Assembly (NCBI GenBank): GCA_964352675.1
Contig: CAYGSN010000001.1
Coordinates: 111,520-175,519, forward strand
From: CAYGSN01 sp964352675
GTDB lineage: Bacteria; Pseudomonadota; Alphaproteobacteria; Micavibrionales; Micavibrionaceae
Length of the DNA: 64,000 nt
Direction of reading: 5' to 3'
The notes beneath the pieces are model-generated. The model was not told where the DNA came from, did no database searches, and was given only the letters and a program-made list of their open reading frames with translations. This document shows positions 26,002 to 34,761 of this stretch, one piece after another (position 1 is the first letter of the stretch; each line of letters begins with the position of its first letter). The translations under genes were made by a program, and so were the position numbers.

Positions 26002-27621
26002 CTACAAGCTTTTTCTCGCCTTAAGATTAAGTGCCGCCTCCAGCAGGGCCTTGGTGTAGTCCTGCTGCGGATTGTCGAAAATAGCGGCGGCGTTACCATG
26101 TTCGACAACTTTTCCGTCTTTCATGACGATCAGATTATGCGCCATGGCGCGAACAACGCGCAGATCGTGGCTGATGAAGATATAAGTTAGCCCGTGTTTG
26201 TCCTGCAATTCCCGTAGAAGATCAACGATTTCCGCCTGAACGGACAGGTCGAGTGCACTGGTCGGCTCGTCCAGCACAACGAATTTCGGGGCGAGCACCA
26301 TGGCGCGGGCAATCGAGATGCGCTGGCGCTGGCCGCCGGAAAACTCATGCGGATAGCGGTGGCGGGTTTCGGGATCAAGGTGCACATCCTTCAGCGCCTC
26401 AATGATCAGCGCCTCGCGCTCTTCCTTGCTCAGGTTCGGGCGATGGATGCCTAAGCCCTCACCGATAATCGCCCCGACCGACATGCGCGGAGAGAGGGAG
26501 GAAAACGGGTCCTGAAAGACGATTTGCATGTCCTCGCGCAGGGGCTTCATCTGCTTGCGGTTATAATGTGATATATTGATTCCATTAAATACAATGTTGC
26601 CATTTGCATTAATTAGGCGTAGAAGACCTAAGCCGAGTGTGGTCTTACCGGAGCCGGATTCACCCACGATGCCAATTGTTTGTCCTTTTTTAGCGACAAT
26701 ATTTATATTGTCGACAGCCTTGACCCATTGTGTGGTCTTGCCGAAGAGATTTTTCTTCTTAGGGAAGTAGATTTTGATGTCTGTGCCCTCCAACAGCACG
26801 GGTGCGTCATCATTGGCGGTGGGTGTTTCGGCCGAGGGCTGGGCGCTGAGAAGCATTTTTGTGTAGGGATGTTCGGGCCGGGCGAAGAGGTCTTTGGTGG
26901 ATTTCTGCTCGACAATCTCCCCGTGCTGCATGACGCAGACATGATCGGCCATTTTTTCGACGATGGTTAGGTCATGGGTGATGAGCAGCAGCGCCATATT
27001 CAACCGTTCCTTCAAATCCTGCAGCAGCTCAAGAATCTGGGCCTGGATGGTGACATCCAAAGCGGTTGTGGGTTCATCAGCGATCAGCAGCTCCGGGTTA
27101 TTGGCCAGCGCCATTGCGATCATTACGCGCTGGCGCTGGCCACCGGAAAGCTCATGCGGATAGGAATTGAGGCGGTCTTTCAGACCTTCCAGCCCGACCA
27201 GCTCCATCAGTTCCGCCACACGCACGGCGGCGTCTTTCTTGTTCATATTCTGGTGCAGAAACAGCACCTCACTGATTTGTTTTTCAATCGTATGTAGCGG
27301 GTTGAGCGCGGTTTGCGGTTCCTGAAAGATCATGCCGATCTGCTGACCGCGAATGGTGCGCATAAAATTTTCCGGTTTTCTGACCAACTCCTCGCCTTCA
27401 AATGTGATGGATGAACCGGCAGGGTGGCTGGCCAGCGGATAAGGCAGAAGCTGCATGATCGAGAGCGCGGTGACCGATTTGCCCGAGCCGCTCTCTCCGA
27501 CCAGCGCAACGGTCTGGCCTTTATCAATTGTGAAGCTGACATTCTTTACCGCATGGAACACGCCGTCAGAGGTCTTGAAATCGACAGAGAGGTTTTTGAT
27601 GTTCAGCAAAGGTTTGATCAT
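26002..27621 (-). CDS. yejF: Oligopeptide ABC transporter, double ATP-binding protein YejF
   Basis: Energises uptake of oligopeptides, with YejB/YejE as permeases and YejA as binding protein. 539 residues with two nucleotide-binding domains. Domain 1 has Walker A GESGSGKSVTALS, signature LSGGQRQRV and LLIADEPTTALD. Domain 2 has GESGSGKTTLGLG, FSGGQRQRISIARAM and VVLDEPTSALD. Each domain ends with the oligopeptide-type C-terminal extension (HPYTKMLLSAQP and QDYTKALLEAAL). Unlike in E. coli, it is 13 kb or more from yejE/yejB/yejA, all of which are in this window. Confidence 0.93.
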   Translation of the reverse strand: MIKPLLNIKNLSVDFKTSDGVFHAVKNVSFTIDKGQTVALVGESGSGKSVTALSIMQLLPYPLASHPAGSSITFEGEELVRKPENFMRTIRGQQIGMIFQEPQTALNPLHTIEKQISEVLFLHQNMNKKDAAVRVAELMELVGLEGLKDRLNSYPHELSGGQRQRVMIAMALANNPELLIADEPTTALDVTIQAQILELLQDLKERLNMALLLITHDLTIVEKMADHVCVMQHGEIVEQKSTKDLFARPEHPYTKMLLSAQPSAETPTANDDAPVLLEGTDIKIYFPKKKNLFGKTTQWVKAVDNINIVAKKGQTIGIVGESGSGKTTLGLGLLRLINANGNIVFNGINISHYNRKQMKPLREDMQIVFQDPFSSLSPRMSVGAIIGEGLGIHRPNLSKEEREALIIEALKDVHLDPETRHRYPHEFSGGQRQRISIARAMVLAPKFVVLDEPTSALDLSVQAEIVDLLRELQDKHGLTYIFISHDLRVVRAMAHNLIVMKDGKVVEHGNAAAIFDNPQQDYTKALLEAALNLKARKSL

Positions 27622-27669
27622 GAAGAATATTTAGCGCACTTTCAGATGAAACACCATAAGCCAAAATGA

Positions 27670-27699
27670 AAAAGCCCCCGTCATGCAACGAGGGCTTTT
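27670..27699 (-). terminator. Intrinsic terminator of the fasciclin gene
   Basis: Stem AAAAGCCC-C-CGT pairing with ACG-A-GGGCTTTT, one internal mismatch, loop about six bases. On the minus strand the hairpin is followed by a T-rich stretch (TTTTTCATTTT). It lies 21 bases after the fasciclin stop and before yejF, which therefore needs its own promoter. Confidence 0.82.
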
Positions 27700-27719
27700 A
27701 TCAGTGGGTTTTTAATATC

Positions 27720-28253
27720 TTATTGAGGTAAGATAACGGTATCAATGACGTGGATCACGCCATTAGATGTTTTGATATCGGCGCTTGTCACCTTCGCGCC
27801 ATTGACGGTCACGCCCGCATCGCCCTTTACGACATTCACGGCTGAGCCCTGAAGGGTGTTCACGTTCGTTTCGCCTGAGGCTATGTCGCCGGATTTAATT
27901 TTGCCGGAGACTACGTGATATTTTAAGATGCCTTGAAGCTGCTCTTTGTTTTCAGGCTTGAGCAGGTCATCAAGCGTGCCTTCCGGAAGCGCGGCAAAAG
28001 CCTCATTGGTTGGCGCGAAGACGGTGAACGGGCCTTCACTGCTCAAGGCCTCAACCAGGTCCGCAGCCTTCACGGCGGCAACGAGGGTTGAGAAGTTCTC
28101 ATTTGCAGCGGCTGTTTCAACAATGTTTTGTAGATCCGCCATTTTCTCGGCTTTTGTGCCGCTGTCTTTATCGCCATAGTTACCGGCAATGGCTGGGGTT
28201 GCGATTGATACAACGGCAAGACTTGCCGCGGTTAGCATCAGTGTTTTAAACAT
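27720..28253 (-). CDS. Secreted fasciclin (FAS1) domain protein
   Basis: 177 residues. Signal peptide MFKTLMLTAASLAVVSIATP with cleavage after AIA. One FAS1 domain (about 40-175) carries the H1 and H2 boxes: FTVFAPTNEAFAALP and the terminal NGVIHVIDTVILP, with the YHVVSGKI block between. FAS1 proteins act in adhesion at the cell surface or periplasm. Monocistronic with its own terminator. Confidence 0.94.
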   Translation of the reverse strand: MFKTLMLTAASLAVVSIATPAIAGNYGDKDSGTKAEKMADLQNIVETAAANENFSTLVAAVKAADLVEALSSEGPFTVFAPTNEAFAALPEGTLDDLLKPENKEQLQGILKYHVVSGKIKSGDIASGETNVNTLQGSAVNVVKGDAGVTVNGAKVTSADIKTSNGVIHVIDTVILPQ

Positions 28254-28329
28254 AGACTATCTCCTTGGTTAAATGTGTTAGCGTACATATAAGTAGGCTT
28301 GCGCTGGGAAAAGTCACATTAAATTTTTG

Positions 28330-29667
28330 TCATGATTGGGAAAGTGTTTTGACAGACAGAATATTGAAAATGTCTTGATTGATGTCTGGGTGTGCAGTTT
28401 GAAGGTCTTGCAAGCTGAGTTCATCGAGCTTACAGCCCTTATCCTCAGCCATTTTCACGATAGCCCCGGTCACATGATGCGCCTCGCGGAAGGGCAGGCC
28501 GAGATTTATCACCAGCCAATCGGCGAGCGCTGTGGCGGTGGTGTAGCCTAGCTCGGCGGATTTCAGCATCTGATCAGTGTTAAAGGTGGCCGTTTCCAGC
28601 ATGCCTTTCATGGCCTGCAGGCACAGAGCTATGGTATCAAAGCTATCGAAGACTGGTTCTTTGTCCTCTTGCGTGTCCTTGTTATAGGTAAGCGGCAACC
28701 CCTTCATGACGGTCATCAACGCCATAAGATTGCCATTCAGCCGTCCGGTTTTCCCGCGTACCAACTCGGCCGCATCCGGGTTTTTCTTTTGCGGCATGAT
28801 CGAACTGCCGGTGCTCCATTGATCACTGAGAGTGATAAAGCTGAATTGCGGCGTGGCCCAAAGAACGATTTCCTCCGCCAGGCGCGAGAGGTGCAGGCCA
28901 GTTTGGGCGCAGCAGAACAGGAATTCATTGGCGAAATCGCGCGCGGAAACGGCATCAAGCGTATTGGACATGGGTTTGTAAAACCGTAGAGCCTCGGCTG
29001 TGAATTCTTGATCGATCGGATAGGGCGTTCCGGCTAAAGCCGCCGCGCCCAGCGGGCATTCATTCAGCCGCGCCTGACAATCAACGAATCGGGCCTTGTC
29101 GCGGGATAGCATCTGCGCGTAGGCATCAAGATGTGTGCCAAGCGCCACAGGTTGGGCGGGCTGAAGATGCGTAAAGCCCGGCATGATATGGGCTTTATGT
29201 TTCTCCGCCAGCTTGAGCAGCAGGTCCTCCAGCATATCTAGATGGTGCAACAGCTCGTCAACCGCATCGCGCACCCACATGCGGAAATCGGTGGCGACCT
29301 GGTCGTTCCGGCTGCGCGCCGTGTGGAGCTTGCCCGCGACTTCGCCGACGAGTTCCTTCAGCCGCGCTTCGATATTCATATGGATGTCTTCAAATTCAGG
29401 GCGGATGGGGAAGGTGCCATTCTCCCACTCCTCTTTAATTTTGCATAATCCATCAATGAGGGTGGAGGATTCATCCTTTGTGATGATTTTTTTCTTGCCC
29501 AGCATTTCGGCATGGGCGATTGAGCCCTCAATATCCTGACGCCACAGCCGCGCATCAATGCCTATACTGGCATTGATCTGCTGCATGATATCGGCGGGCT
29601 TGTCCGTAAAACGCCCGCCCCACATTTTGTTGGATTTATTTTTTTCATTTACGTCTGCTATATTCAC
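28330..29667 (-). CDS. argH: Argininosuccinate lyase
   Basis: Splits argininosuccinate into arginine and fumarate. 445 residues from a GTG at 29667, directly after the stop of the PiT gene and preceded by GGGAG; the longer open frame inside that gene is not used. Core blocks: KMWGGRFTDKPADIM, LHTARSRNDQVATDFRMWVR (anion-binding), PGFTHLQPAQPVALG, and the signature loop GSSIMPQKKNPDAAELVRGK. Third gene of an argG-PiT-argH operon. Confidence 0.96.
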   Translation of the reverse strand: MNIADVNEKNKSNKMWGGRFTDKPADIMQQINASIGIDARLWRQDIEGSIAHAEMLGKKKIITKDESSTLIDGLCKIKEEWENGTFPIRPEFEDIHMNIEARLKELVGEVAGKLHTARSRNDQVATDFRMWVRDAVDELLHHLDMLEDLLLKLAEKHKAHIMPGFTHLQPAQPVALGTHLDAYAQMLSRDKARFVDCQARLNECPLGAAALAGTPYPIDQEFTAEALRFYKPMSNTLDAVSARDFANEFLFCCAQTGLHLSRLAEEIVLWATPQFSFITLSDQWSTGSSIMPQKKNPDAAELVRGKTGRLNGNLMALMTVMKGLPLTYNKDTQEDKEPVFDSFDTIALCLQAMKGMLETATFNTDQMLKSAELGYTTATALADWLVINLGLPFREAHHVTGAIVKMAEDKGCKLDELSLQDLQTAHPDINQDIFNILSVKTLSQS

Positions 29668-29668
29668 C

Positions 29669-30643
29669 TTATTCTCCCATCCCGCCTTCGATACCATAGT
29701 GAATGGCCAGCACAAGCGCAACGGAAACGGCGAGGCCGATCATCATTTTCAGGAAATCCTTGCCGATCAGCGGGAAGACGTATTTGAACTTGTAACGGTC
29801 GCGGTATGTTGTCGCAATCGCCAGCTCCCGCCCGGTCAGCAGCCCGACAAACACCCATGTGGTGGACATGGGTATAGAGTTCATTTCCTTGAAATAAATC
29901 AGGATCAGCGCATAGACGAAATCAATAATCGTGGCTGAGCGCATGAAGCGCGTGCCGCTTTTTTCCAGCACGATTTTCTGGATCTTGCCGCCATGCGTGG
30001 CGAAAATAATCGCCAGCCAGCCACAAAGAATGACAATCACGCCAATCAGCATCTCAAGAGGAAGCTGGCGTGGCAGGAACACGGCGATATTGGCCATGTC
30101 GTGCGATAGCCAGCTAAACCAGAGAAAGCCGGTAGCCACCCATTGCAACACACGCCAATGGACGCGGTGCTCGGTTTTGACCTTGTCGTATTTTTCGTTG
30201 AGAAAGCGCGCGACCACCATCCATATGCCGTAGGCCACGATGGCGGCGATGCCGTATCCCATCACGCTTTTAACCAGCATGTCCTCCAGCACAGCGGTGG
30301 AGGCGAATACCGAGAGCACGAGAAAGGTGGTGGAGACCGGAATTCCCGTGCGCGTGAGCAACAGCAAAACTGCCGGGGCTGCGGCGTGATACCATTGAAT
30401 TTCAACGGGCGGAATTTTATTCAGGCGGCCGAAGGAGATGTCGCCCTCATAGGCAATCCAGCCGTACACAAGCGTAGCGGTTAGTACCGCGCTGGCGGCC
30501 AGCGCCAGCCAGTACCATTTGAACACTTTGCCATTGGAGGCGATGAACGTACCCAGAGTCTGCACCGCATCGTTCCCCATGACCGAATAGGCAGCCAGCA
30601 AAAATCCGATTGTGGCGTAAATTACTCCGGGTTCAATAATCAT
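29669..30643 (-). CDS. Inorganic phosphate transporter, PiT family
   Basis: 324 residues with about 8-9 membrane segments. PiT repeats are recognisable: GNDAVQTLGTFIAS with TRTGIPVSTTFLVLS in the first half; LSHDMANIAVFLPRQL and MNSIPMSTTWVFVGLLTGRE in the second. Members move phosphate (or sulphate) with protons or sodium. The start overlaps the argG stop by four bases (ATGA), and its stop is one base from the argH GTG, so all three are translationally coupled. The reason for a phosphate-type transporter inside an arginine operon is not obvious. Confidence 0.9.
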   Translation of the reverse strand: MIIEPGVIYATIGFLLAAYSVMGNDAVQTLGTFIASNGKVFKWYWLALAASAVLTATLVYGWIAYEGDISFGRLNKIPPVEIQWYHAAAPAVLLLLTRTGIPVSTTFLVLSVFASTAVLEDMLVKSVMGYGIAAIVAYGIWMVVARFLNEKYDKVKTEHRVHWRVLQWVATGFLWFSWLSHDMANIAVFLPRQLPLEMLIGVIVILCGWLAIIFATHGGKIQKIVLEKSGTRFMRSATIIDFVYALILIYFKEMNSIPMSTTWVFVGLLTGRELAIATTYRDRYKFKYVFPLIGKDFLKMMIGLAVSVALVLAIHYGIEGGMGE

Positions 30644-31896
30644 GCCGCCTTTTTCCCTGTCCGCCCGGTCTTCGCCTTCTTCGTGATCAGGCTATGGGCT
30701 TGTAAGCGCACGGCATTAATCTTGATAAAGCCTTCGGCATCTTTTTGGTCGTATCCACCGGCTTCGTCCATGCTGGACTGCTCCGGGTTATAGAGTGCCA
30801 CGGGTGATGTGCGGGCAATGGGGTAGGCCACGCCTTTATACAGCTGCACGGTCACGGTGCCGTCGATCATCTCCTGCGCCTTGTCCATCGCCGCCATCAG
30901 GAATTCCATCTCCGGCGAGAACCAAAAACCGTTATAGATGATCTCCGCCACTTTGGGCGCGAGTGAATCGCGCAGCTTCATGACTTCGCGGTCCATGGTT
31001 AAACCTTCGAGGTCGCGGTGGGCGTTATGCAGGATCACCCCGCCCGGCGTTTCATACACGCCGCGTGATTTAATGCCGACAAAGCGGTTTTCAACCATGT
31101 CGAGACGGCCGACGCCGTGGCGCGTGCCTAGCTCGTTGAGATACATGAACAGCTTGAGCGGATTGGTTTCGCTACGCCCGTCATTCTTATTTTCAACCCT
31201 GACGGGGATACCGTCCTTGAAGGTCAGTTCAATCCGCTCCGCCTCATCCGGCCAGTCGGCGGGACGGGAGGTGCGGGAATACACGTCCTCATCGCACGGT
31301 GCATTCGGGTCTTCCAAAATGCCGGCTTCGTGCGAGATATGCAGAAGATTGTCATCTTCCGAATAGGGTTTCTTGCGCGTGGCGGTCACGGGGATACCGT
31401 GCTGGTCGGCATAGTTCAGCATATCGGAACGGCCGCGGAAGCGATCAAGGAATTCCTGCATTTTCCATGGGGCGAGGACCTTGATATCGGGCTTGAGTGC
31501 ATAGTAAGACAGCTCAAAACGGACCTGGTCGTTGCCCTTTCCGGTTGCGCCGTGGGAGACATAGGCGGCCTTTTCCTTCTCGGCGATTTCAATCTGGCGC
31601 TTGGCGATAATTGGCCGCGCAACAGAGGTGCCAAGCAAGTAACGTCCTTCATACACGGCCTGTGATTTAAAGGCCGGGAAAATGTAATCGGTGACAAATT
31701 CTTCCTTAAGGTCTTCGATATAAACCTTGGACGCGCCGACCTTCAGCGCCTTTTCCTTGGCGGCTTTGAAATCTTCATCCTGTCCGACATCGGCAATATA
31801 GGCCACCACGTCATAACCTTCCTCGATTAGCCATTTCAAAATCACGGAGGTATCCAGACCGCCGGAATAGGCGAGTACGACTTTTTCTTTGCTCAT
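30640..31896 (-). CDS. argG: Argininosuccinate synthase
   Basis: Joins citrulline and aspartate with ATP. 418 residues, standard length. The ATP pyrophosphatase P-loop is in KVVLAYSGGLDTSVILKWL; SHGATGKGNDQVRFE, and GRSETNPLKLFMYLNELG follow in family order. Its Lys/Ala-rich C-terminus is slightly extended. First gene of argG-PiT-argH, divergent from trkH across 74 bases that must hold both promoters. Confidence 0.97.
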   Translation of the reverse strand: MSKEKVVLAYSGGLDTSVILKWLIEEGYDVVAYIADVGQDEDFKAAKEKALKVGASKVYIEDLKEEFVTDYIFPAFKSQAVYEGRYLLGTSVARPIIAKRQIEIAEKEKAAYVSHGATGKGNDQVRFELSYYALKPDIKVLAPWKMQEFLDRFRGRSDMLNYADQHGIPVTATRKKPYSEDDNLLHISHEAGILEDPNAPCDEDVYSRTSRPADWPDEAERIELTFKDGIPVRVENKNDGRSETNPLKLFMYLNELGTRHGVGRLDMVENRFVGIKSRGVYETPGGVILHNAHRDLEGLTMDREVMKLRDSLAPKVAEIIYNGFWFSPEMEFLMAAMDKAQEMIDGTVTVQLYKGVAYPIARTSPVALYNPEQSSMDEAGGYDQKDAEGFIKINAVRLQAHSLITKKAKTGRTGKKAA

Positions 31897-31970
31897 GCGC
31901 GTGTCCTTATATATCGTGTTGTTTTGTAAAGTTAAATTTCTGACGTTTTTTTTACACCGCTTAGGCTTAT

Positions 31971-33422
31971 ATGTCCATGAATCTGCAGATTGTTTTTTTT
32001 ACACTTGGAATTTTATTGCTCACGCTTGGCGTTGCTCTGGTTTTCCCATTCTTGCTGGACACTATTCATGGGCATGCGAATGCCGCGGCCTTTGGTTGGA
32101 GTGCGGTGCTGGTAGTATTTACTGGCGGCGGCCTGTGCATCAGCAATACGACTTTTCCATCCTCGCTCTCGGTCAGGCATGCATTTCTTATGACAACGGC
32201 TTGCTGGGTGGTGTTCTCATTGTTTTCGGCCATTCCGCTTTATATCAGCGACCTGGGGATCAGCTATACTGATGCGGTGTTTGAGTCGGTATCGGGCGTG
32301 ACAACCACGGGATCAACGGTTCTGAGTGGACTGGACCAGATGTCGCGCGGCATTATTTTATGGCGGGCGATTATCCAGTGGATCGGCGGCATCGGGATTA
32401 TCGCCTTTGCCATGATCCTGCTGCCGTTTCTGCGGATTGGCGGGATGCAGCTTTTCCGATCTGAATCTTCAGATCGCTCGGAAAAGATTATGCCCAAAAC
32501 GAACGATGTGGTCTGGTCGATTATTATCGTTTATGTGGTTCTGACCTGCGCCTGCGCGGTGAGTTATTATATTCTGGGAATGGGGCGGTTTGATGCGCTG
32601 ATCCACGCTTTGACGACGATCCCAACGGGTGGTTATTCCTCGCATGACCTGTCATTCGGCTATTACAGCAGCCCGCTTTTACATTTGGCCGGAGCATTTT
32701 TTATGTTGCTGGGCGGGGTTCCGTTCGTTCTGTACGTGAAATATGTGTATCAGGGGAAATTTGATTTTTTCAAAGATTACCAAGTCCGCACCTATCTTCT
32801 GATTTTGGGCGTTGTAACGGCTATTTTAACGGCAACATTGTATATGAGTGATCAATATTCCTTGTTACAGAGCTTTGTGTTCGCAGTTTTTAACACCGTT
32901 TCCGTTATCACCACCACCGGCTATGCCACAACGGATTATTCTCTTTGGGGACCGTTTGCCGTGTCTGTCATGTTCTTTATCACTTATCTGGGTGGCTGTG
33001 CGGGATCAACGGCGGGTGGGATCAAGATGCTGCGCATCAATATTGCGTTTCAGGCGTTGAACCGTCACATGAAAACACTGGTTTATCCCAATGGAGTCTT
33101 TGTGACCAAGTATCAGGGCAAGCCGTTGACCGATGAGGTAATCAACGCAGTGATGGGATTCGTATTTTTGTTTGTATTTTTTAATGTCGTGCTGACTATG
33201 GCGCTCGCTTTGACGGGGTTAGACTTCATGACGGCCATCACAGGGGCCGCCACGGCACTGGCGAATGTCGGTCCGGGCCTGGGCGATATTATCGGTCCGG
33301 CCGGAAATTTCGCCTCTTTAAATGACACCGCGAAATGGCTACTCTGCCTTGGCATGCTGCTAGGCCGACTGGAGGTCTTGACGATGCTCGTGCTGATTAC
33401 GCCGGCTTTTTGGCGGAGTTGA
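31971..33422 (+). CDS. trkH: Potassium uptake protein TrkH
   Basis: Inner-membrane K+ translocating subunit. 483 residues and about ten or more membrane helices. The four pore-loop filters are visible: SVSGVTTTGSTVLSG, ALTTIPTGGYSSHD, NTVSVITTTGYATTDY and ALANVGPGLGDIIGP. Also GGCAGSTAGGIKMLR, typical of Trk/Ktr. The TrkA partner is not in this window. Start ATGTCCATG: the first ATG is used, and the second (two codons on) is possible. Confidence 0.95.
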   Translation: MSMNLQIVFFTLGILLLTLGVALVFPFLLDTIHGHANAAAFGWSAVLVVFTGGGLCISNTTFPSSLSVRHAFLMTTACWVVFSLFSAIPLYISDLGISYTDAVFESVSGVTTTGSTVLSGLDQMSRGIILWRAIIQWIGGIGIIAFAMILLPFLRIGGMQLFRSESSDRSEKIMPKTNDVVWSIIIVYVVLTCACAVSYYILGMGRFDALIHALTTIPTGGYSSHDLSFGYYSSPLLHLAGAFFMLLGGVPFVLYVKYVYQGKFDFFKDYQVRTYLLILGVVTAILTATLYMSDQYSLLQSFVFAVFNTVSVITTTGYATTDYSLWGPFAVSVMFFITYLGGCAGSTAGGIKMLRINIAFQALNRHMKTLVYPNGVFVTKYQGKPLTDEVINAVMGFVFLFVFFNVVLTMALALTGLDFMTAITGAATALANVGPGLGDIIGPAGNFASLNDTAKWLLCLGMLLGRLEVLTMLVLITPAFWRS

Positions 33423-33445
33423 TAAGTTGCGCGATGGGGTTTTGT

Positions 33446-33742
33446 TTAGCTGCCTATACCCGCCGGCTCCAGCTTTTCGCTTTGCTCTCTCAGAAATTCA
33501 AAGTAGTGGTTTTGTAAGACTGAAACCTCTAGCGCTTTATGTGTCGGACGCAGTTCACGGTCCTCTGTCCTCATTCTGTTGAAAAGCTGCTTAAAGCCTT
33601 CTCTGCCGCTGACATGGTGGTCATGGCAGATTTTTGCAACATCCTCCAGAATTTCTTCCTGAGCGGGTGTGAGTGTGTCTGCTTCCACTCTTCCAGTGTA
33701 AAACGCGATCAGATTAAAATCACCGCCAATGATCTTTGACAT
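33446..33742 (-). CDS. Hypothetical protein, 98 residues
   Basis: Unrecognised, soluble and mostly helical (TLTPAQEEILEDVAKICHDH, then GFKQLFNRMRTEDREL). No membrane segment or signal peptide. A good AAGGAG lies ten bases before the ATG. It is the last gene of the right-hand minus run before trkH and converges with trkH (24-base gap). A dyad lies between it and argF. Confidence 0.75.
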   Translation of the reverse strand: MSKIIGGDFNLIAFYTGRVEADTLTPAQEEILEDVAKICHDHHVSGREGFKQLFNRMRTEDRELRPTHKALEVSVLQNHYFEFLREQSEKLEPAGIGS

Positions 33743-33779
33743 TCTTTTTTAGCTCCTTTTTATAATTGTTCTTAGTATC

Positions 33780-33805
33780 TTACAGCAACATCTAATATGC
33801 TGTAA
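33780..33805. promoter_or_regulatory. Perfect inverted repeat between argF and the 98-residue gene
   Basis: Arms TTACAGCA and TGCTGTAA (8 bp, perfect) separated by 10 bases. No T-tract follows on the minus strand, so an operator for the downstream 98-residue gene is as likely as an RNA hairpin ending the arginine transcript. Confidence 0.4.
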
Positions 33806-33849
33806 AGGAATATGAAAACAACATTCTTGCTATTTTGGGTAAGGATATT

Positions 33850-34758
33850 TTACGCGACCGCCGATTGAACCTTTACGCCCGCATGTTCCAGACACCAGGC
33901 CAAGATCGCCTTTTGCGCGTGCAGACGGTTTTCCGTCTCATCAAAGATCACGGAGGCGTTGGATTTGGCCACTTCTTCGGAGACTTCCTCCCATTCATGG
34001 ATCGGCAGGCAATGCATAAAGATCGCCCCGTCATTGGCATATCCCATAAGCTCCGCATTGACCTGATAGGGCCAGAATTTCTGAATGTCCTTGCCTTCCT
34101 GGCCCAGAGAAACCCAGGTATCGGTAACCAATACGTCAGCGCCTTTTGCTGCTTCTTTCGCATCTGCCGTGACACTTAAGCCCTTCGGGACATTCCCGTG
34201 CAGATCTTCTGGTGCGGCCACGATGAGCTCAAAATCAAAATGCGGGGCGGCATCGGCAAAAGCCTGGGTAACATTGTTGAAATCCCCGAACCAGGCAATT
34301 TTTTTGCCCTGTGTTGTGCCCAGCTTTTCCTGGACGGTCATCAAATCCGCCATGATCTGACACGGGTGGGAGCGGTCCGTCATGCCGTTAATAACGGGTA
34401 TGGTGGAATGACGCGCCAGCTCTTCCAGCTTTTGATGATCGCTCATCCGCACCATAATGGCATCGACGAAACGAGAGAGGACTTTGGCTGTGCTCTCAAC
34501 ACTCTCTGCGCCGCCAATTTGCATCTCGCCCATGGTTGAAACAACCGTATGTCCGCCATTTTGTTTCATGGCGACATCAAAGGAGAAGCGCGTCCGTGTT
34601 GAAAGTTTGTCAAACACCATCGCCAGCGATAGTCCGGTAAAAAGCTGTGGCGGGTTATATTTCATTGCCTTTAATTTATGCGCATGCTCCAAAATGCCTT
34701 TCAGCGTTTCGGTCGGGATATCAGACAGGTTGATAAAATGACGTGGGTCTTTGGGCAT
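33850..34758 (-). CDS. argF: Ornithine carbamoyltransferase
   Basis: Transfers carbamoyl phosphate to ornithine to give citrulline. 302 residues. The carbamoyl-phosphate site is in DKLSTRTRFSFDVA, with DRSHPCQIMADLMT. The ornithine side shows FGDFNNVTQ, TDTWVSLGQEGKD (usual motif ends SMG, here SLG) and FMHCLPIHEWEEV (usual HCLPAHRGEEV, here altered), then the common FDETENRLHAQKAILAWC. Most is canonical OTC; the substrate-loop changes deserve note but do not prove another acceptor. Last gene of the argC-argB-argD-argF operon, three bases after argD. Confidence 0.93.
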   Translation of the reverse strand: MPKDPRHFINLSDIPTETLKGILEHAHKLKAMKYNPPQLFTGLSLAMVFDKLSTRTRFSFDVAMKQNGGHTVVSTMGEMQIGGAESVESTAKVLSRFVDAIMVRMSDHQKLEELARHSTIPVINGMTDRSHPCQIMADLMTVQEKLGTTQGKKIAWFGDFNNVTQAFADAAPHFDFELIVAAPEDLHGNVPKGLSVTADAKEAAKGADVLVTDTWVSLGQEGKDIQKFWPYQVNAELMGYANDGAIFMHCLPIHEWEEVSEEVAKSNASVIFDETENRLHAQKAILAWCLEHAGVKVQSAVA

Positions 34759-34761
34759 GGC

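Noticed and set aside
33850..34758. ArgF as an N-acetyl- or N-succinyl-ornithine carbamoyltransferase
   Set aside because: The altered HCLP and SMG loops are suggestive, but the rest (FDETENRLHAQKAILAW) is ordinary ornithine carbamoyltransferase; kept as argF.
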